The notes under the pieces were generated by a model. It did not search any database. It was given only the letters and a program-made list of their open reading frames with translations, and was not told the origin of the DNA. 64,000 bases of DNA from Chitinophaga agrisoli (GTDB taxonomy: Bacteria; Bacteroidota; Bacteroidia; Chitinophagales; Chitinophagaceae): positions 234,421 to 298,420 of the forward strand of contig NZ_VUOC01000003.1 of NCBI RefSeq assembly GCF_008386695.1, read 5' to 3'. Each line of letters begins with the position of its first letter. The stretch's first letter is position 1. Position numbers and translations under genes: made by a program. This document shows positions 34,996-43,883 of this stretch, piece by piece.

Positions 34996-35732
34996 GGGCG
35001 CCGGATAGTTAAATGGTGATGTTGTAAAGCGGTATGTACCGCACGGGCAAAAGCAACAGCATGCGCGCCATCGCCATGAATGCAGATAGTGCCGGCCGTA
35101 ATAGGTATCATACGGCCGTTTACGGTAGTGACCTGTTGCCGGGTCACCATCTGCAGCACTTGTTGTATTGCCTGTGCTTCATTGTCTATTAATGCATGTT
35201 GATGGCTGCGGGGAGTAAGGGCGCCATCGTCCTGGTAGGTCCTGTCTGCAAACACTTCGCTGGCGGTGGTCAATCCTGCTTCCTGACCGGCCTCCAGCAG
35301 CCGGCTGTTGCTAAGCCCAAACAGGCACAGGCTTTTATCTACATCGGCAATGGCTTTAGCAATTACGCGGGCCATAGGCAGGTCTTTGGCAGCCATATTG
35401 TATAAAGCGCCATGCGGTTTTACATGCCGCAGGGGCGTTTGCAGGGAACGGCATACCTCCTGCAGCGTGTGCAGCTGGCGGGTCACCAGGTCGTACAGGG
35501 CATTATCTTCCAGGTGCTGTTCCGTTCTGCCAAAATTTTGTTTATCTGCAAAACCGGGGTGGGCGCCTATAGCTACCTGGTGTTGTACGGCCAGGGTAGC
35601 GGTATAACGCATGGTATCCATATCACCGGCATGATAACCGCAGGCAATATTGGCGCTGCTGATATAGGGCATGATGGCGGCGTCGGTATCCAGGCCTTCG
35701 CCCATATCACAGTTCAGATCAATGTAAGCCAT
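34992..35732 (-). CDS. pxpA: 5-oxoprolinase subunit A
   Basis: LamB/YcsF-family subunit of the ATP-dependent 5-oxoprolinase PxpABC, which opens pyroglutamate to glutamate. The 246 residues begin with the family signature YIDLNCDMGEG and include ANIACGYHAGD, GAHPGFADKQNFGR, RHVKPHGALYN and CIHGDGAHAVAFA. It overlaps pxpC by 14 bases upstream and the transporter by 4 bases downstream. Confidence 0.95.
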   Translation of the reverse strand: MAYIDLNCDMGEGLDTDAAIMPYISSANIACGYHAGDMDTMRYTATLAVQHQVAIGAHPGFADKQNFGRTEQHLEDNALYDLVTRQLHTLQEVCRSLQTPLRHVKPHGALYNMAAKDLPMARVIAKAIADVDKSLCLFGLSNSRLLEAGQEAGLTTASEVFADRTYQDDGALTPRSHQHALIDNEAQAIQQVLQMVTRQQVTTVNGRMIPITAGTICIHGDGAHAVAFARAVHTALQHHHLTIRRP

Positions 35733-36717
35733 AATGAGAGAGCCATTCTTCTAACCGTAATTTACAGGCATTTTGCAGAAAGAGCAAACGTTGTTCCTGC
35801 TGCCATAACTCATCTTCCGCGGCTTCCTGGGATAGGATGCTGAAGCGCAGGTCATCACGGGGCCTCAGCTGGGATAGCGCGGGCTGGTCTGCCGTGATCA
35901 CATGGGCTACCCGGGGATAACCGCCGGTGGTCTGGTGGTCTGCCATCAGGATGATGAGCTGCCCGTTGGGCAGTAATTGTATGGTACCGCGGGTAACGCC
36001 GGCAGAAAGCGGCTCCTGGTGTTCTGTTCTTTTCAGATGGGGGCCCGCCAGGCGGAAGCCCATACGATCGCTTTGCGGGGCAATAGAGAAGGCGCTGCCG
36101 GTAAGCAGCTGTTGCGAATGGCTGTCCAGCGTAGCAAAGGCGCTGCCGGTGGTGATGCGCAGCCTGTCAGCGGGGCCGTATAAACCATACATATCCGCCG
36201 TCCAGGGTAATTCATCCAGTTCTTGCTTTTTCAGTATTACGTTGTAGGGAACGGACTGGCGGAAAGGCAATACATCATTCTTGTGTAAGGACCGGCCCAT
36301 AAAACCGCCGGCATTGGCTTTGAGGTTGGTGCTATTGCTGCCTAACCAGGGCGTTAATGCCAGGCCATGACGGATAGCCAGGTAGCAGCAGGCGCCACTT
36401 ACCGGCCGGGTAAAGCGCAATACGGCCTGCCGGGACACCAGCAGGGGCTTGTTTATGGGCACGGGCTGGTCATTTATCATAGGCCCAAGATCGGCCCCGG
36501 AAATAGCGATCATGGCATAGTCCTCAAACAGGAAGGCGGTTGCCGGAAAATGCAGCTCCAGCACAGCTTCTGTAAGTTCGTTGCCCACCAGGCTATTGGC
36601 TACGCTCAGGGCTACACGGTCCATTACCCCGCCGGGGTTAATGCCCAGGTGCTGATAGCCAGGCCGTCCTGCATCCTGCACGGTATCCAGCAGGCCGGGT
36701 TGTAAAACACGTAGCAT
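35719..36717 (-). CDS. pxpC: 5-oxoprolinase subunit C
   Basis: KipA-type, cyclophilin-like carboxyltransferase-related subunit of PxpABC (332 residues). Characteristic parts are GLLDTVQDAGRPGYQHLGI, GVMDRVALSVANSLVGN and LIILMADHQTTGGYPRVAHV. It overlaps pxpA and follows pxpB after a 147-base gap that contains two copies of CTGTCCGCA (36747-36755, 36798-36806) and no gene that I can see. Confidence 0.93.
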   Translation of the reverse strand: MLRVLQPGLLDTVQDAGRPGYQHLGINPGGVMDRVALSVANSLVGNELTEAVLELHFPATAFLFEDYAMIAISGADLGPMINDQPVPINKPLLVSRQAVLRFTRPVSGACCYLAIRHGLALTPWLGSNSTNLKANAGGFMGRSLHKNDVLPFRQSVPYNVILKKQELDELPWTADMYGLYGPADRLRITTGSAFATLDSHSQQLLTGSAFSIAPQSDRMGFRLAGPHLKRTEHQEPLSAGVTRGTIQLLPNGQLIILMADHQTTGGYPRVAHVITADQPALSQLRPRDDLRFSILSQEAAEDELWQQEQRLLFLQNACKLRLEEWLSHYGLH

Positions 36718-36864
36718 ATGATCAGGAATTGTTGGAAGTGGTCATGCTGTCCGCAATTATATGTCTAATTTTCAATTGTACCGCTGCGTGATTGATACTG
36801 TCCGCATTAACAGGTTTTATATATCATTAAAAACGGGTGGCAATATATACTTGTTGTCCTGGGA

Positions 36865-37572
36865 TCAGTTATTGATCATTTTATTAAAGGCATCCAGGGT
36901 GATGGCTTTAAACTTTACCTGGTCTCCCGGCCGGCAATAGCTGGGATCTTCTTGCGAGGGATCGAACATCCGCAAGGGCGTTTGCCCGATCAGGTTCCAT
37001 CCGCCCGGAGATGCCATGGGATAAATGCCGGTCTGTTCCCCGGCAATACCCACGCTGCCGGCGGGTACCTGGGTTCTTGGCTGTTTTAACCGGGGTGTGG
37101 CCAGCAGCCCATCTACCTTACCCAGGTAGGGGAAGCCCGGTAAAAAGCCCAACATGTATACCGTATAGGTCTGTGAGGTATGTAAGGCAATGATCTCCTG
37201 CTCCGTAATGCCTTTTTGCCGGGCCATCTCTGTAATGTCCAGCCCAAGGGAGGCATGATAACAGACCGGTATCTCCAGGCTGCGGGCAGGTTCCATGACA
37301 ACATCTGCGCCATGCTGCAGGGCTTTGATCACTTCGCCGGTGATCCATGCGCGGGCAGGGCGTTTTACCCGGCTGCGGATGAGCAGCGGATCATATAATA
37401 CAGAAAGGGAGGCGTAAGCGGGCACCAGGTCTGTAATATAGGGGAGTGATAGTGCCTGTAAACGGTGATAGGCTTGCATTACCTGCGCATTCACAGCGGG
37501 GTTTATCTGTTGTTCCCATTCAATGATGATGGCGCTATCGCCCAGCGGAGTAATACTAAAATGATTATTCAT
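36865..37572 (-). CDS. pxpB: 5-oxoprolinase subunit B
   Basis: KipI-type subunit of PxpABC (235 residues). The N-terminus TPLGDSAIIIEW and the C-terminal GFLPGFPYLG, QPRTQVPAGSVGIAG, YPMASPGGWNLIGQTP are family hallmarks. The start codon overlaps the stop of the PepSY gene by 4 bases (ATGA), so the two are translationally coupled. Confidence 0.95.
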   Translation of the reverse strand: MNNHFSITPLGDSAIIIEWEQQINPAVNAQVMQAYHRLQALSLPYITDLVPAYASLSVLYDPLLIRSRVKRPARAWITGEVIKALQHGADVVMEPARSLEIPVCYHASLGLDITEMARQKGITEQEIIALHTSQTYTVYMLGFLPGFPYLGKVDGLLATPRLKQPRTQVPAGSVGIAGEQTGIYPMASPGGWNLIGQTPLRMFDPSQEDPSYCRPGDQVKFKAITLDAFNKMINN

Positions 37573-38732
37573 ATCCCTGCAGGGAAAGATACGGAATCTT
37601 TCGCCAGGAGGACTTCATTCAGTGCGGGCTTTTTAGCCCTGGCAGGTTTTTTCTTCTTTTTGCGGTTCAGCCATACGCAAAAGCCGGTAACGGGCAGGGT
37701 AGTAGCGGTCAGGGCAGCTATCAGCGCAATGATCTTGGTAGGCCAGCCTAACAGGCTGCCGGTGTGGATGGGGTAGACCAGGCGGCGTGCTTTAAAGCCC
37801 CGGCTCTCGTTTTCATACAGGCGGGTTTTTACCAGCGCGCCGGTGCCGGGCTGGAAGTACATAAAACTAATAGTATTGTCAATGGCGGCATCCTTGTTCT
37901 TGCGGTTAACGGTGATGGCCTCTCCCTTTTTTTCCGCAAAACGGATCTTGATGGGGCCGTGGTAGGTAAGGGCGCTATCGGTGCTGGCCAGGATCCGGTC
38001 CAGGTAAGCGGTATGTTTGGCTTTTGCCGGTTCTACTTTGGGAGCGGTTATTTTTTTATATGGTTTGCCATCCAGCGTAAGGTAGATGAGGTTGTTCACC
38101 CATTCATAGCTCCAGGTAAGGCCCATCAGGGCAATTACAAAGATCACGATATGTACATAAAAACCCAGTACCGCATGCAGATCCCAGTTAAGCCTTTTCC
38201 AGGAGGCATTCCATTTTACGCGTATGCGCTGTTTGCGGGTATTACGCTTGGGCCACCAGAGCACCAGCCCTGTTATTACCAGTATCAGAAAAATGGTGCA
38301 GGAAATGCTGGTGATCACTTTACCCACCTTGCCCATACACAGGTAGCGGTGCAGCTGCAGTACCACATAGAAAAAGCGGCGCTGTTCATTTACCGCTTTT
38401 ATGACCTGGCCGGTATATTGGTTCACGGCCACGGCCAGTATATCATCCTTTCCTTTGTCTACCAGTACGATAAGGCTGCGGTTAGCCTCCTGCTCTATAT
38501 TGATCTCCCGCAGTTTATAACCGGGGTACCGGTCTTTTACTACACCGGCCAGTACATCCATGGATAGGGCTTTTTCGCCTTCAGGTGCCTGCACATAGTA
38601 GAAAGAGGGGTGAAGCATAGGCTCCAGCTCGTCCTCAAATACCAGCAGACTACCGGTGGCAGCTACTATCAGCACTACCAGTCCGGAGGCGATCCCCAAC
38701 CATAGATGTAACCAGTCGATGATCTTTTTCAC
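37569..38732 (-). CDS. PepSY-associated membrane protein
   Basis: A 387-residue inner-membrane protein of the PepSY_TM family. It opens with the family helix IIDWLHLWLGIASGLVVLIVA, has a large periplasmic PepSY part (about 35-125), paired-histidine helices (VVLQLHRYLCM; NWDLHAVLGFYVHIVIF) and a last membrane helix ending in a Lys-rich tail. In Bacteroidota these proteins often follow TonB siderophore receptors and are thought to reduce or release the imported iron. It is 28 bases after the receptor gene and coupled to pxpB, which is unusual company. Confidence 0.88.
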   Translation of the reverse strand: MKKIIDWLHLWLGIASGLVVLIVAATGSLLVFEDELEPMLHPSFYYVQAPEGEKALSMDVLAGVVKDRYPGYKLREINIEQEANRSLIVLVDKGKDDILAVAVNQYTGQVIKAVNEQRRFFYVVLQLHRYLCMGKVGKVITSISCTIFLILVITGLVLWWPKRNTRKQRIRVKWNASWKRLNWDLHAVLGFYVHIVIFVIALMGLTWSYEWVNNLIYLTLDGKPYKKITAPKVEPAKAKHTAYLDRILASTDSALTYHGPIKIRFAEKKGEAITVNRKNKDAAIDNTISFMYFQPGTGALVKTRLYENESRGFKARRLVYPIHTGSLLGWPTKIIALIAALTATTLPVTGFCVWLNRKKKKKPARAKKPALNEVLLAKDSVSFPAGI

Positions 38733-38760
38733 TGAAATATTTTAAGTGCGTTCGTTATCA

Positions 38761-41295
38761 TTAAAAAGTATACGAAATGGTGGTCTGCCAGTTACGGGGA
38801 GCACCGGGGAAGAGGCGGAGGTAATCATACCCGCCCACCCAATATGTTTTGTTGGCCAGGTTGTTCAGGTTGAACTGGATCTGTACCCTGTTTACTTTAT
38901 AATACAAGGCCGCGTTGAACAGTACAAAACCAGGGATGGTCACGCTGGGATCCAGGCTCAGGTTCCTGCGGGTCACAAAGTTGCCGCCTGCGCCTATGCC
39001 AAATCCACTGAGGGGACCAGCAGGAATTGTGTATTTAGTCCAAAGGCTACCCTGTTGTTTGGGCGCATTGGGCTTTTGTTTGCCCAGCCATGCGGAGTCT
39101 GCTTTACCTACATCCTGGAGTTGTGCGTCATTGTAAGCATAGGTAACGATCACATCCCAATGAGGAGCGATCTGACCGGTTACATCCAGTTCCACGCCGC
39201 GGGCCCGCTCTTTACCTATCTGCACATACGCGCCCAGGTAATCGCTTTTGGAATCCTGGTACAGGGTACCTGTCTGGTGGATCTGGTATACCGCCAGGTT
39301 TGCAGTAAGCCTGCCACCCAGCCATTCTGTTTTAAGACCGCCTTCTACCAGGTTGCTTTCTATAGGCGCAAAGGGGCCACCGGCCAGGGGATCAGACTGT
39401 ATAGCCGGATCCTGTGGGTTGTAGCCCTGGGTGTATACGCCGTAAACATTGATATGATTGTTAACGCTATATACCAGACCTACACGGGGCAGGAATTTAT
39501 GCTGCCTTACAATGTGCTGGCTATCCGTTTGATAGGCGGCTTTATCCGTGTACACTTCATAACGTACGCCCAGTAATACCTGTAAAGCGCCCAGTTTGAT
39601 CTGGTCCTGTGCGTACACGCCGCTTAACCCGCCAAACACCGGTTGCGTAGCGCTGTTGATAACGCCGGTAGCAAAAATGTACTTGGTCATGTCTTCCAGG
39701 TTGTTGTTCCTTTTGATCAGGTCGTAGGAAGGCACGTTAGGTTTGGGGATACGGATAATAGAGTCCTTACCGGCGGCGCCCTGGAGCGGTTTGCCGTTTT
39801 TATCTGTTACCGTGTAGTTCATCATCACATAGTCGCCGGGCTTATTCTTGTTATAAGCGCCGGTAGTACCGTCTTTTTTCAGGTAACCGCTGGCGGTTGA
39901 CTGATCAGATCCTTTTGGCAGGGTGCTTTGCGCATAGTCATAGCCCAGCAGCAGTTTGTGCTCCAGTTTGCCGGTATGCGCCTCGTAGGTGAAATAAGCG
40001 GATACGTTATCGCTGAATTGTTTGGACTGACGGATAAAGGCCTGTCTGCCTACCAGGGAGTTGATGGTATTGCCCAGGGAGTCTACCGCATAAGCATTAG
40101 CGCTGCGGTTCTCTACCAGGTCCTGCAGGTAACCGGTACGCAGGTAAGAGAGGTTGAAAGCCAGTTTGCTGGTGAACTGGTGGGTGAGGGAGGCCATAAC
40201 GGTATAGTTCTCTTCATCCAGGTGATCGTTCACCGCGTTCAACGCCTGTGAAATGGGCGTGGTGTACAGCGCTTCTTCGGTCTTACCGGCGAATACAGAC
40301 TGTCCACGGTCCAGGCGGCTGTTGGATTTATTATACACCGCATCAAAGTTCAACCTGGTTTTAGGCGTAGGCAGGAACGAGATGGAAGGCGCTATTACAA
40401 TGTTTTTGTCGAACTGCAGCACCCGGAAAGACTGCGCATTCTCGTAACCGATGTTGAGGCGGTACAGGATGGTCTTGTCTTTGTTGAGCGGGCCGGTAAA
40501 ATCTGCCAGCGCGCGGGTGGTATTAAAGCTACCCACGGTAAAGCTCAGTGATTTGCGGTCTTCTTCCAGGGGCTTTTTAGTAACCCTGTTAACGGTACCG
40601 CCGGGGGAGGCATTGCCAAACAAGGCAGAGGCGGGGCCTTTGATCACTTCCACCCTTTCGAGGTAGTTAACCATAGGCTGTTTCCAGAAGCCGGTAAAGG
40701 TACGCATACCGTTCAGCAGCTGTGTGGTGCTGCCACCGTTGATACGGAAACCGCGGATGGTGAGGTCATCATAGAAGGTGAACTGGTTCACGCCGCTAAA
40801 GTTCTTCACTACATCGCCTACGCGTACGGCAGACTGGTCCTGCATGAGCTCTTTGGTCACGTAGGAGATGGCCTGTGGCACGTCTTTAAGGGCGGTAGCT
40901 GTTTTGCTGCCTATGAAGGACGCCGTGTTTTTATACCCGGATTCCTTACGGCCGGTGATCTCCACGGTCTGCAGCTGTTCTGTAGAGGGGACCATTACGA
41001 TGTCTATTACACGGGATTCGCCCTGTGCCAGGGTAATGGTCTTTTGATCGGCTTCGAAGCCGGTATGGGAAAAGCGGACGGTATATTTTCCGGCCGGTAG
41101 GTCTGTAAAGCTGAATTCCCCGTTGGAATCAGTGGCGGCGCTGCGCTGCTTGTTGATCAGCGTTACGCTTACTTTCTCTAAAGGACTGCTGTTCAGGTCT
41201 TTCACTGTTCCTTTGATGCTGTTCTGTGCTAATGCATTGAATGACAGTAAGATGAATAATGCTGTCAAAATGCTCCGGTTAGTAGAAATTGGCAT
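38761..41295 (-). CDS. TonB-dependent siderophore receptor
   Basis: Outer-membrane receptor of 844 residues from the ATG at 41295 (an earlier start at 41349 precedes the signal peptide by 18 residues). The signal peptide ends near SFNALAQ, followed by a CarboxypepD_reg-like domain (about 25-105), the plug (with VPQAISYVTKELM and IEVIKGPASALFG-type VEVIKGPASALFGNASPGG) and a 22-strand barrel that ends in the classical Tyr-Thr-Phe. The VPQAIS and GPASALFG segments place it among ferric-siderophore receptors. It heads a six-gene operon with PepSY, pxpB, pxpC, pxpA and the NRAMP-fold gene. Confidence 0.93.
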   Translation of the reverse strand: MPISTNRSILTALFILLSFNALAQNSIKGTVKDLNSSPLEKVSVTLINKQRSAATDSNGEFSFTDLPAGKYTVRFSHTGFEADQKTITLAQGESRVIDIVMVPSTEQLQTVEITGRKESGYKNTASFIGSKTATALKDVPQAISYVTKELMQDQSAVRVGDVVKNFSGVNQFTFYDDLTIRGFRINGGSTTQLLNGMRTFTGFWKQPMVNYLERVEVIKGPASALFGNASPGGTVNRVTKKPLEEDRKSLSFTVGSFNTTRALADFTGPLNKDKTILYRLNIGYENAQSFRVLQFDKNIVIAPSISFLPTPKTRLNFDAVYNKSNSRLDRGQSVFAGKTEEALYTTPISQALNAVNDHLDEENYTVMASLTHQFTSKLAFNLSYLRTGYLQDLVENRSANAYAVDSLGNTINSLVGRQAFIRQSKQFSDNVSAYFTYEAHTGKLEHKLLLGYDYAQSTLPKGSDQSTASGYLKKDGTTGAYNKNKPGDYVMMNYTVTDKNGKPLQGAAGKDSIIRIPKPNVPSYDLIKRNNNLEDMTKYIFATGVINSATQPVFGGLSGVYAQDQIKLGALQVLLGVRYEVYTDKAAYQTDSQHIVRQHKFLPRVGLVYSVNNHINVYGVYTQGYNPQDPAIQSDPLAGGPFAPIESNLVEGGLKTEWLGGRLTANLAVYQIHQTGTLYQDSKSDYLGAYVQIGKERARGVELDVTGQIAPHWDVIVTYAYNDAQLQDVGKADSAWLGKQKPNAPKQQGSLWTKYTIPAGPLSGFGIGAGGNFVTRRNLSLDPSVTIPGFVLFNAALYYKVNRVQIQFNLNNLANKTYWVGGYDYLRLFPGAPRNWQTTISYTF

Positions 41296-41507
41296 GTTCA
41301 ACTGTTGCGCTTGTGTTTTTGCGTGTGTTTTGCGAGCGCAAAGAAACACCGGGATATTAGTTTGTTAGTACGCCAATCGGGAAATCGATTTACGCAAAAG
41401 GGAAAATTACAGGAGTGGCGGTGGGGGCTGCGGGCAGGCATTATGCAAACTATTGATTTACAGTGATTTACTTCCGCAAGTGGATCATTTGACGTTAGCT
41501 ACAGATA

Positions 41508-41637
41508 GACAACACGTAGTTAAGCGCTAACTGACCAGTAGTTAACTGGTAGATAACCCGTATCTATAAAGGGACGGCTTATATACGGGTTATATACGGG
41601 TCAGATACGGGTTATATACCGGTTATCTATAAGTGGG
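41508..41637. repeat. 11-base-period array forming a long modular hairpin
   Basis: About 12 degenerate units of 11 bases. In the right half, units of the form nnnACGGGTTA repeat at 41586, 41597, 41608 and 41619 (position of the C). The left half carries units like GATAACCCGTA, the reverse complement. Arms 41531-41565 and 41603-41637 pair over most of their length, including a perfect 13-base stem (41553-41565 with 41603-41615). It lies in the 533-base gap between the TonB receptor and the tetR gene; apart from this array and the terminator at 41702-41727 I see nothing else there. Confidence 0.65.
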
Positions 41638-41690
41638 TCTAGTCCTGAAATAAGTTTACAGAGACCTCCCGAAATGGATCTAACGCTCCC

Positions 41691-41727
41691 AAAAAATAAA
41701 AAAGCCGGAACAGGAATATTCCGGCTT
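41691..41727 (-). terminator. Terminator of the tetR gene
   Basis: Stem AAGCCGGAA (41702-41710) with TTCCGGCTT (41719-41727). Read on the minus strand it is followed by a T-rich run (41691-41703), 100 bases after the tetR stop codon. Confidence 0.8.
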
Positions 41728-41828
41728 ATTGCCTAAACCTACAACTGTTACACTGTTGTAACAGCAATTATTTATTGATAAAAAAGTAGAATATTATCGT
41801 TTTGGAGTCGAAGAAGCGGCAAAAAAAT

Positions 41829-42455
41829 TTAGGATTTCTTTATCCCATTCATCAATATAGAAACCAGGAAATCCATTTTTTCGCCAATCTCATCCATTTT
41901 CTTGTCCATGATCAGTGCTGCTTCTACGCCGCGTTGGGCATTGGCCAGTAAAAAGGCCAGGATGTCCAGTTCCTGCTGATCATAGTTGGGAAATTCGCCG
42001 GTGATAACCCCGTATTGGAGAATGCTTTTCAGTATTTCGACCTCAGTACAGTCATAATTCTTACGGATGCCCATTTCCAGTTCACTGCAATTGCGTACCT
42101 CTGTAGCCACCACCTGGTAGAGGGTGGTCATCCGCCTTATTTCCCGCATTTTGCTGCGGGTAAAGGCTTCCAGCTTCTTTACGGCACTATCTTCCTTACT
42201 CACGGCCTCCTGGATATTGCGGAAAATAGCATTCTTTTCCTTCCGGATCACCGCATCAAAGATCTCTTCTTTATTCTTGTAATAGTAATACAGCGTGCTT
42301 TTTCCCTTACCTACCGCCTTGGCAATGTCTTCCATGGTAGTTTTCTGTAGCCCATAGTGCCGGAAAAGCTTCGCCGCTTCATCCAGTATATCGGATTTGA
42401 TCACCTCGTCTTTCGCCAGTGTTGTCATTGTAGGTTTAAAAGTCGTTCTGCTCAA
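41829..42455 (-). CDS. TetR-family regulator
   Basis: A 208-residue regulator with the N-terminal TetR helix-turn-helix (ILDEAAKLFRHYGLQKTTMEDIAKAVGKGKSTLYYYYKNKEEIF, read here as the helices DEAAKLFRHYGLQKTTM and GKGKSTLYYYYKNKEE) and a helical C-terminal ligand domain. An ATG at 42428 (MTTLAKDEVIKSD) would give 199 residues and is equally likely. It is alone on its strand with its own terminator. The TonB operon in the same orientation begins 530 bases downstream, so a regulatory link is possible but unproven. Confidence 0.85.
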   Translation of the reverse strand: MSRTTFKPTMTTLAKDEVIKSDILDEAAKLFRHYGLQKTTMEDIAKAVGKGKSTLYYYYKNKEEIFDAVIRKEKNAIFRNIQEAVSKEDSAVKKLEAFTRSKMREIRRMTTLYQVVATEVRNCSELEMGIRKNYDCTEVEILKSILQYGVITGEFPNYDQQELDILAFLLANAQRGVEAALIMDKKMDEIGEKMDFLVSILMNGIKKS

Positions 42456-42741
42456 AACTAGCTAGAAAAAATGATAAGCCCCAATTTTTGACAGACTTTC
42501 AGACTGAAAATCTTTAACGGTCGAAAAATTTATACCTGAAAGATAAGAAATATTTGTTGAAACAAATATTACCCCTTACCTTTGCTAACGCTGTTAGGTT
42601 TTCTAATAGCCGATAGGAAAAAAAGAATATTTGCAAGTGTGACGGGTGTGTTGACGGAAGAGGTTGGAAGGGAACCGCGGAGGGGAACTGGACGAGCCAA
42701 CTGGACAGTAGGGAGATTGGAAAGGATAAAGGAAGGATGGT

Positions 42742-43070
42742 GCAGAAGAGGAGAGAAGAATGGATAAATGTGACGCAGGAAGGCCAAAAGGGCGGGTGAA
42801 GGATGAGAAGGCAGGAGCGATGGATGAGAGCGGGATGGCGACAGAGATGGAGCAGAGGATGATGGAAGAATGGAAATGTGACACAGGAAGGCTATGAGGG
42901 CGGATGAAGGATGAAAAGACCGGAGGAATGGATGAGAGTGGGAATAGTGAAAGTGATGGTGCAGAAGATGATAGAAGAATGGAAATGTGACACAGGAAGG
43001 CCAAAAGGGCGGGTGAAGGATGAGAAGGCAGGAAAAATGGATGAGAGCGGGATGGAAGAATGGATAAAAG
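42742..43070. repeat. Three 110-base purine-rich tandem units
   Basis: Units start with GCAG at 42742, 42852 and 42961 (spacings 110 and 109), and a partial fourth begins near 43054. Each carries GAAGAATGGA, TGTGACNCAGGAAGG, GGGCGGNTGAAGGATGA and ATGGATGAGAG. The plus strand is almost all purine for about 500 bases, so all three minus-strand frames stay open without coding. The rest of the gap from 42456 to 43232 holds nothing else I recognise. Confidence 0.8.
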
Positions 43071-43232
43071 CACGGATTGTGAAGAAGATGGCACCGGAGG
43101 GATGAAAGAACGGCTGAAAAGTGAACTGATAGTGGAAATGACACATTGGATGTAGAACGGAATTGTCAAACAGAACAGTGAACACGCCGGGCGGCACATC
43201 GGCCACATTTGCACATATGATCAATTAGAAAG

Positions 43233-43832
43233 ATGGGTATTACAGAGCGTAAACAACGGCAAAAGGAAGAGGTAAGGGCTTCCATCCTGGAAGCTGCCTG
43301 GAAACTCGTGAATGAGGAAGGCTGGCAGGCCCTGTCTATCCGGAAGATAGCAGACGCCATTGAATACAGCGTGCCCGTGGTTTATGATCATTTTGAGAAT
43401 AAAGACGCTATCATAGCGGAATTCAATAAAAAAGGATTCCAGCTACTGCGGGACCAGCTGGTTACTTACCGGCAACGGTACCAGGAGCCGGAACAGCAAC
43501 TGGAAGCGGTAGGCGCCGGGTACTGGGATTTTGCCTTCCAGCATAGGGAGTATTACCGGCTGATGTTCAGCCTGGGGGTACCTACCTGCGAGAGCGCCCG
43601 TAAGATACCGGAGGTAGAGGACTGTATGCACGTGATCCAGTGCGCTATAGATGAGGTCATTCACCGCTGCGGTTATCCGGGTATAGACCATTTCCTGAAG
43701 TTCCAGGCCTTCCTGTCCATGATACACGGACTGGTGTCCATTAACATGATAGGGCCGGCCAATAAGGAAGATTTCAACAAACTCATCCTGCAGGACCTGA
43801 TCTCAGGTTTTATCAAAGGATGTAAAGCATGA
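43233..43832 (+). CDS. TetR-family regulator
   Basis: A 199-residue regulator with the HTH region ILEAAWKLVNEEGWQALSIRKIADAIEYSVPVVYDHFENKDAI (quoted here by its helices KLVNEEGWQALSIR and YSVPVVYDHFENKD). The C-terminal half has the TetR_C-type pattern MFSLGVPTCESARK with HGLVSINMIGPANKED. It begins 162 bases after the purine-rich repeats and is followed 51 bases later by yceI, so the two are probably one transcript and the regulator may control it. Confidence 0.85.
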   Translation: MGITERKQRQKEEVRASILEAAWKLVNEEGWQALSIRKIADAIEYSVPVVYDHFENKDAIIAEFNKKGFQLLRDQLVTYRQRYQEPEQQLEAVGAGYWDFAFQHREYYRLMFSLGVPTCESARKIPEVEDCMHVIQCAIDEVIHRCGYPGIDHFLKFQAFLSMIHGLVSINMIGPANKEDFNKLILQDLISGFIKGCKA

Positions 43833-43883
43833 ACCTTTTATTCATTAAAAACAATAAATAATCAACAATCAAACAAACAAACA

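Noticed and set aside
37764-38567. Plus-strand frame of 267 codons opposite the PepSY gene
   Set aside because: Shadow of a real gene with recognised membrane and PepSY segments.
42569-43224. Three long overlapping minus-strand reading frames rich in Ser, Pro, His and Phe
   Set aside because: They are open only because the plus strand is nearly all purine, which removes stop codons from the complement. The 110/109-base repeat changes frame in each unit, so the same peptide jumps between frames; no domain is recognisable.
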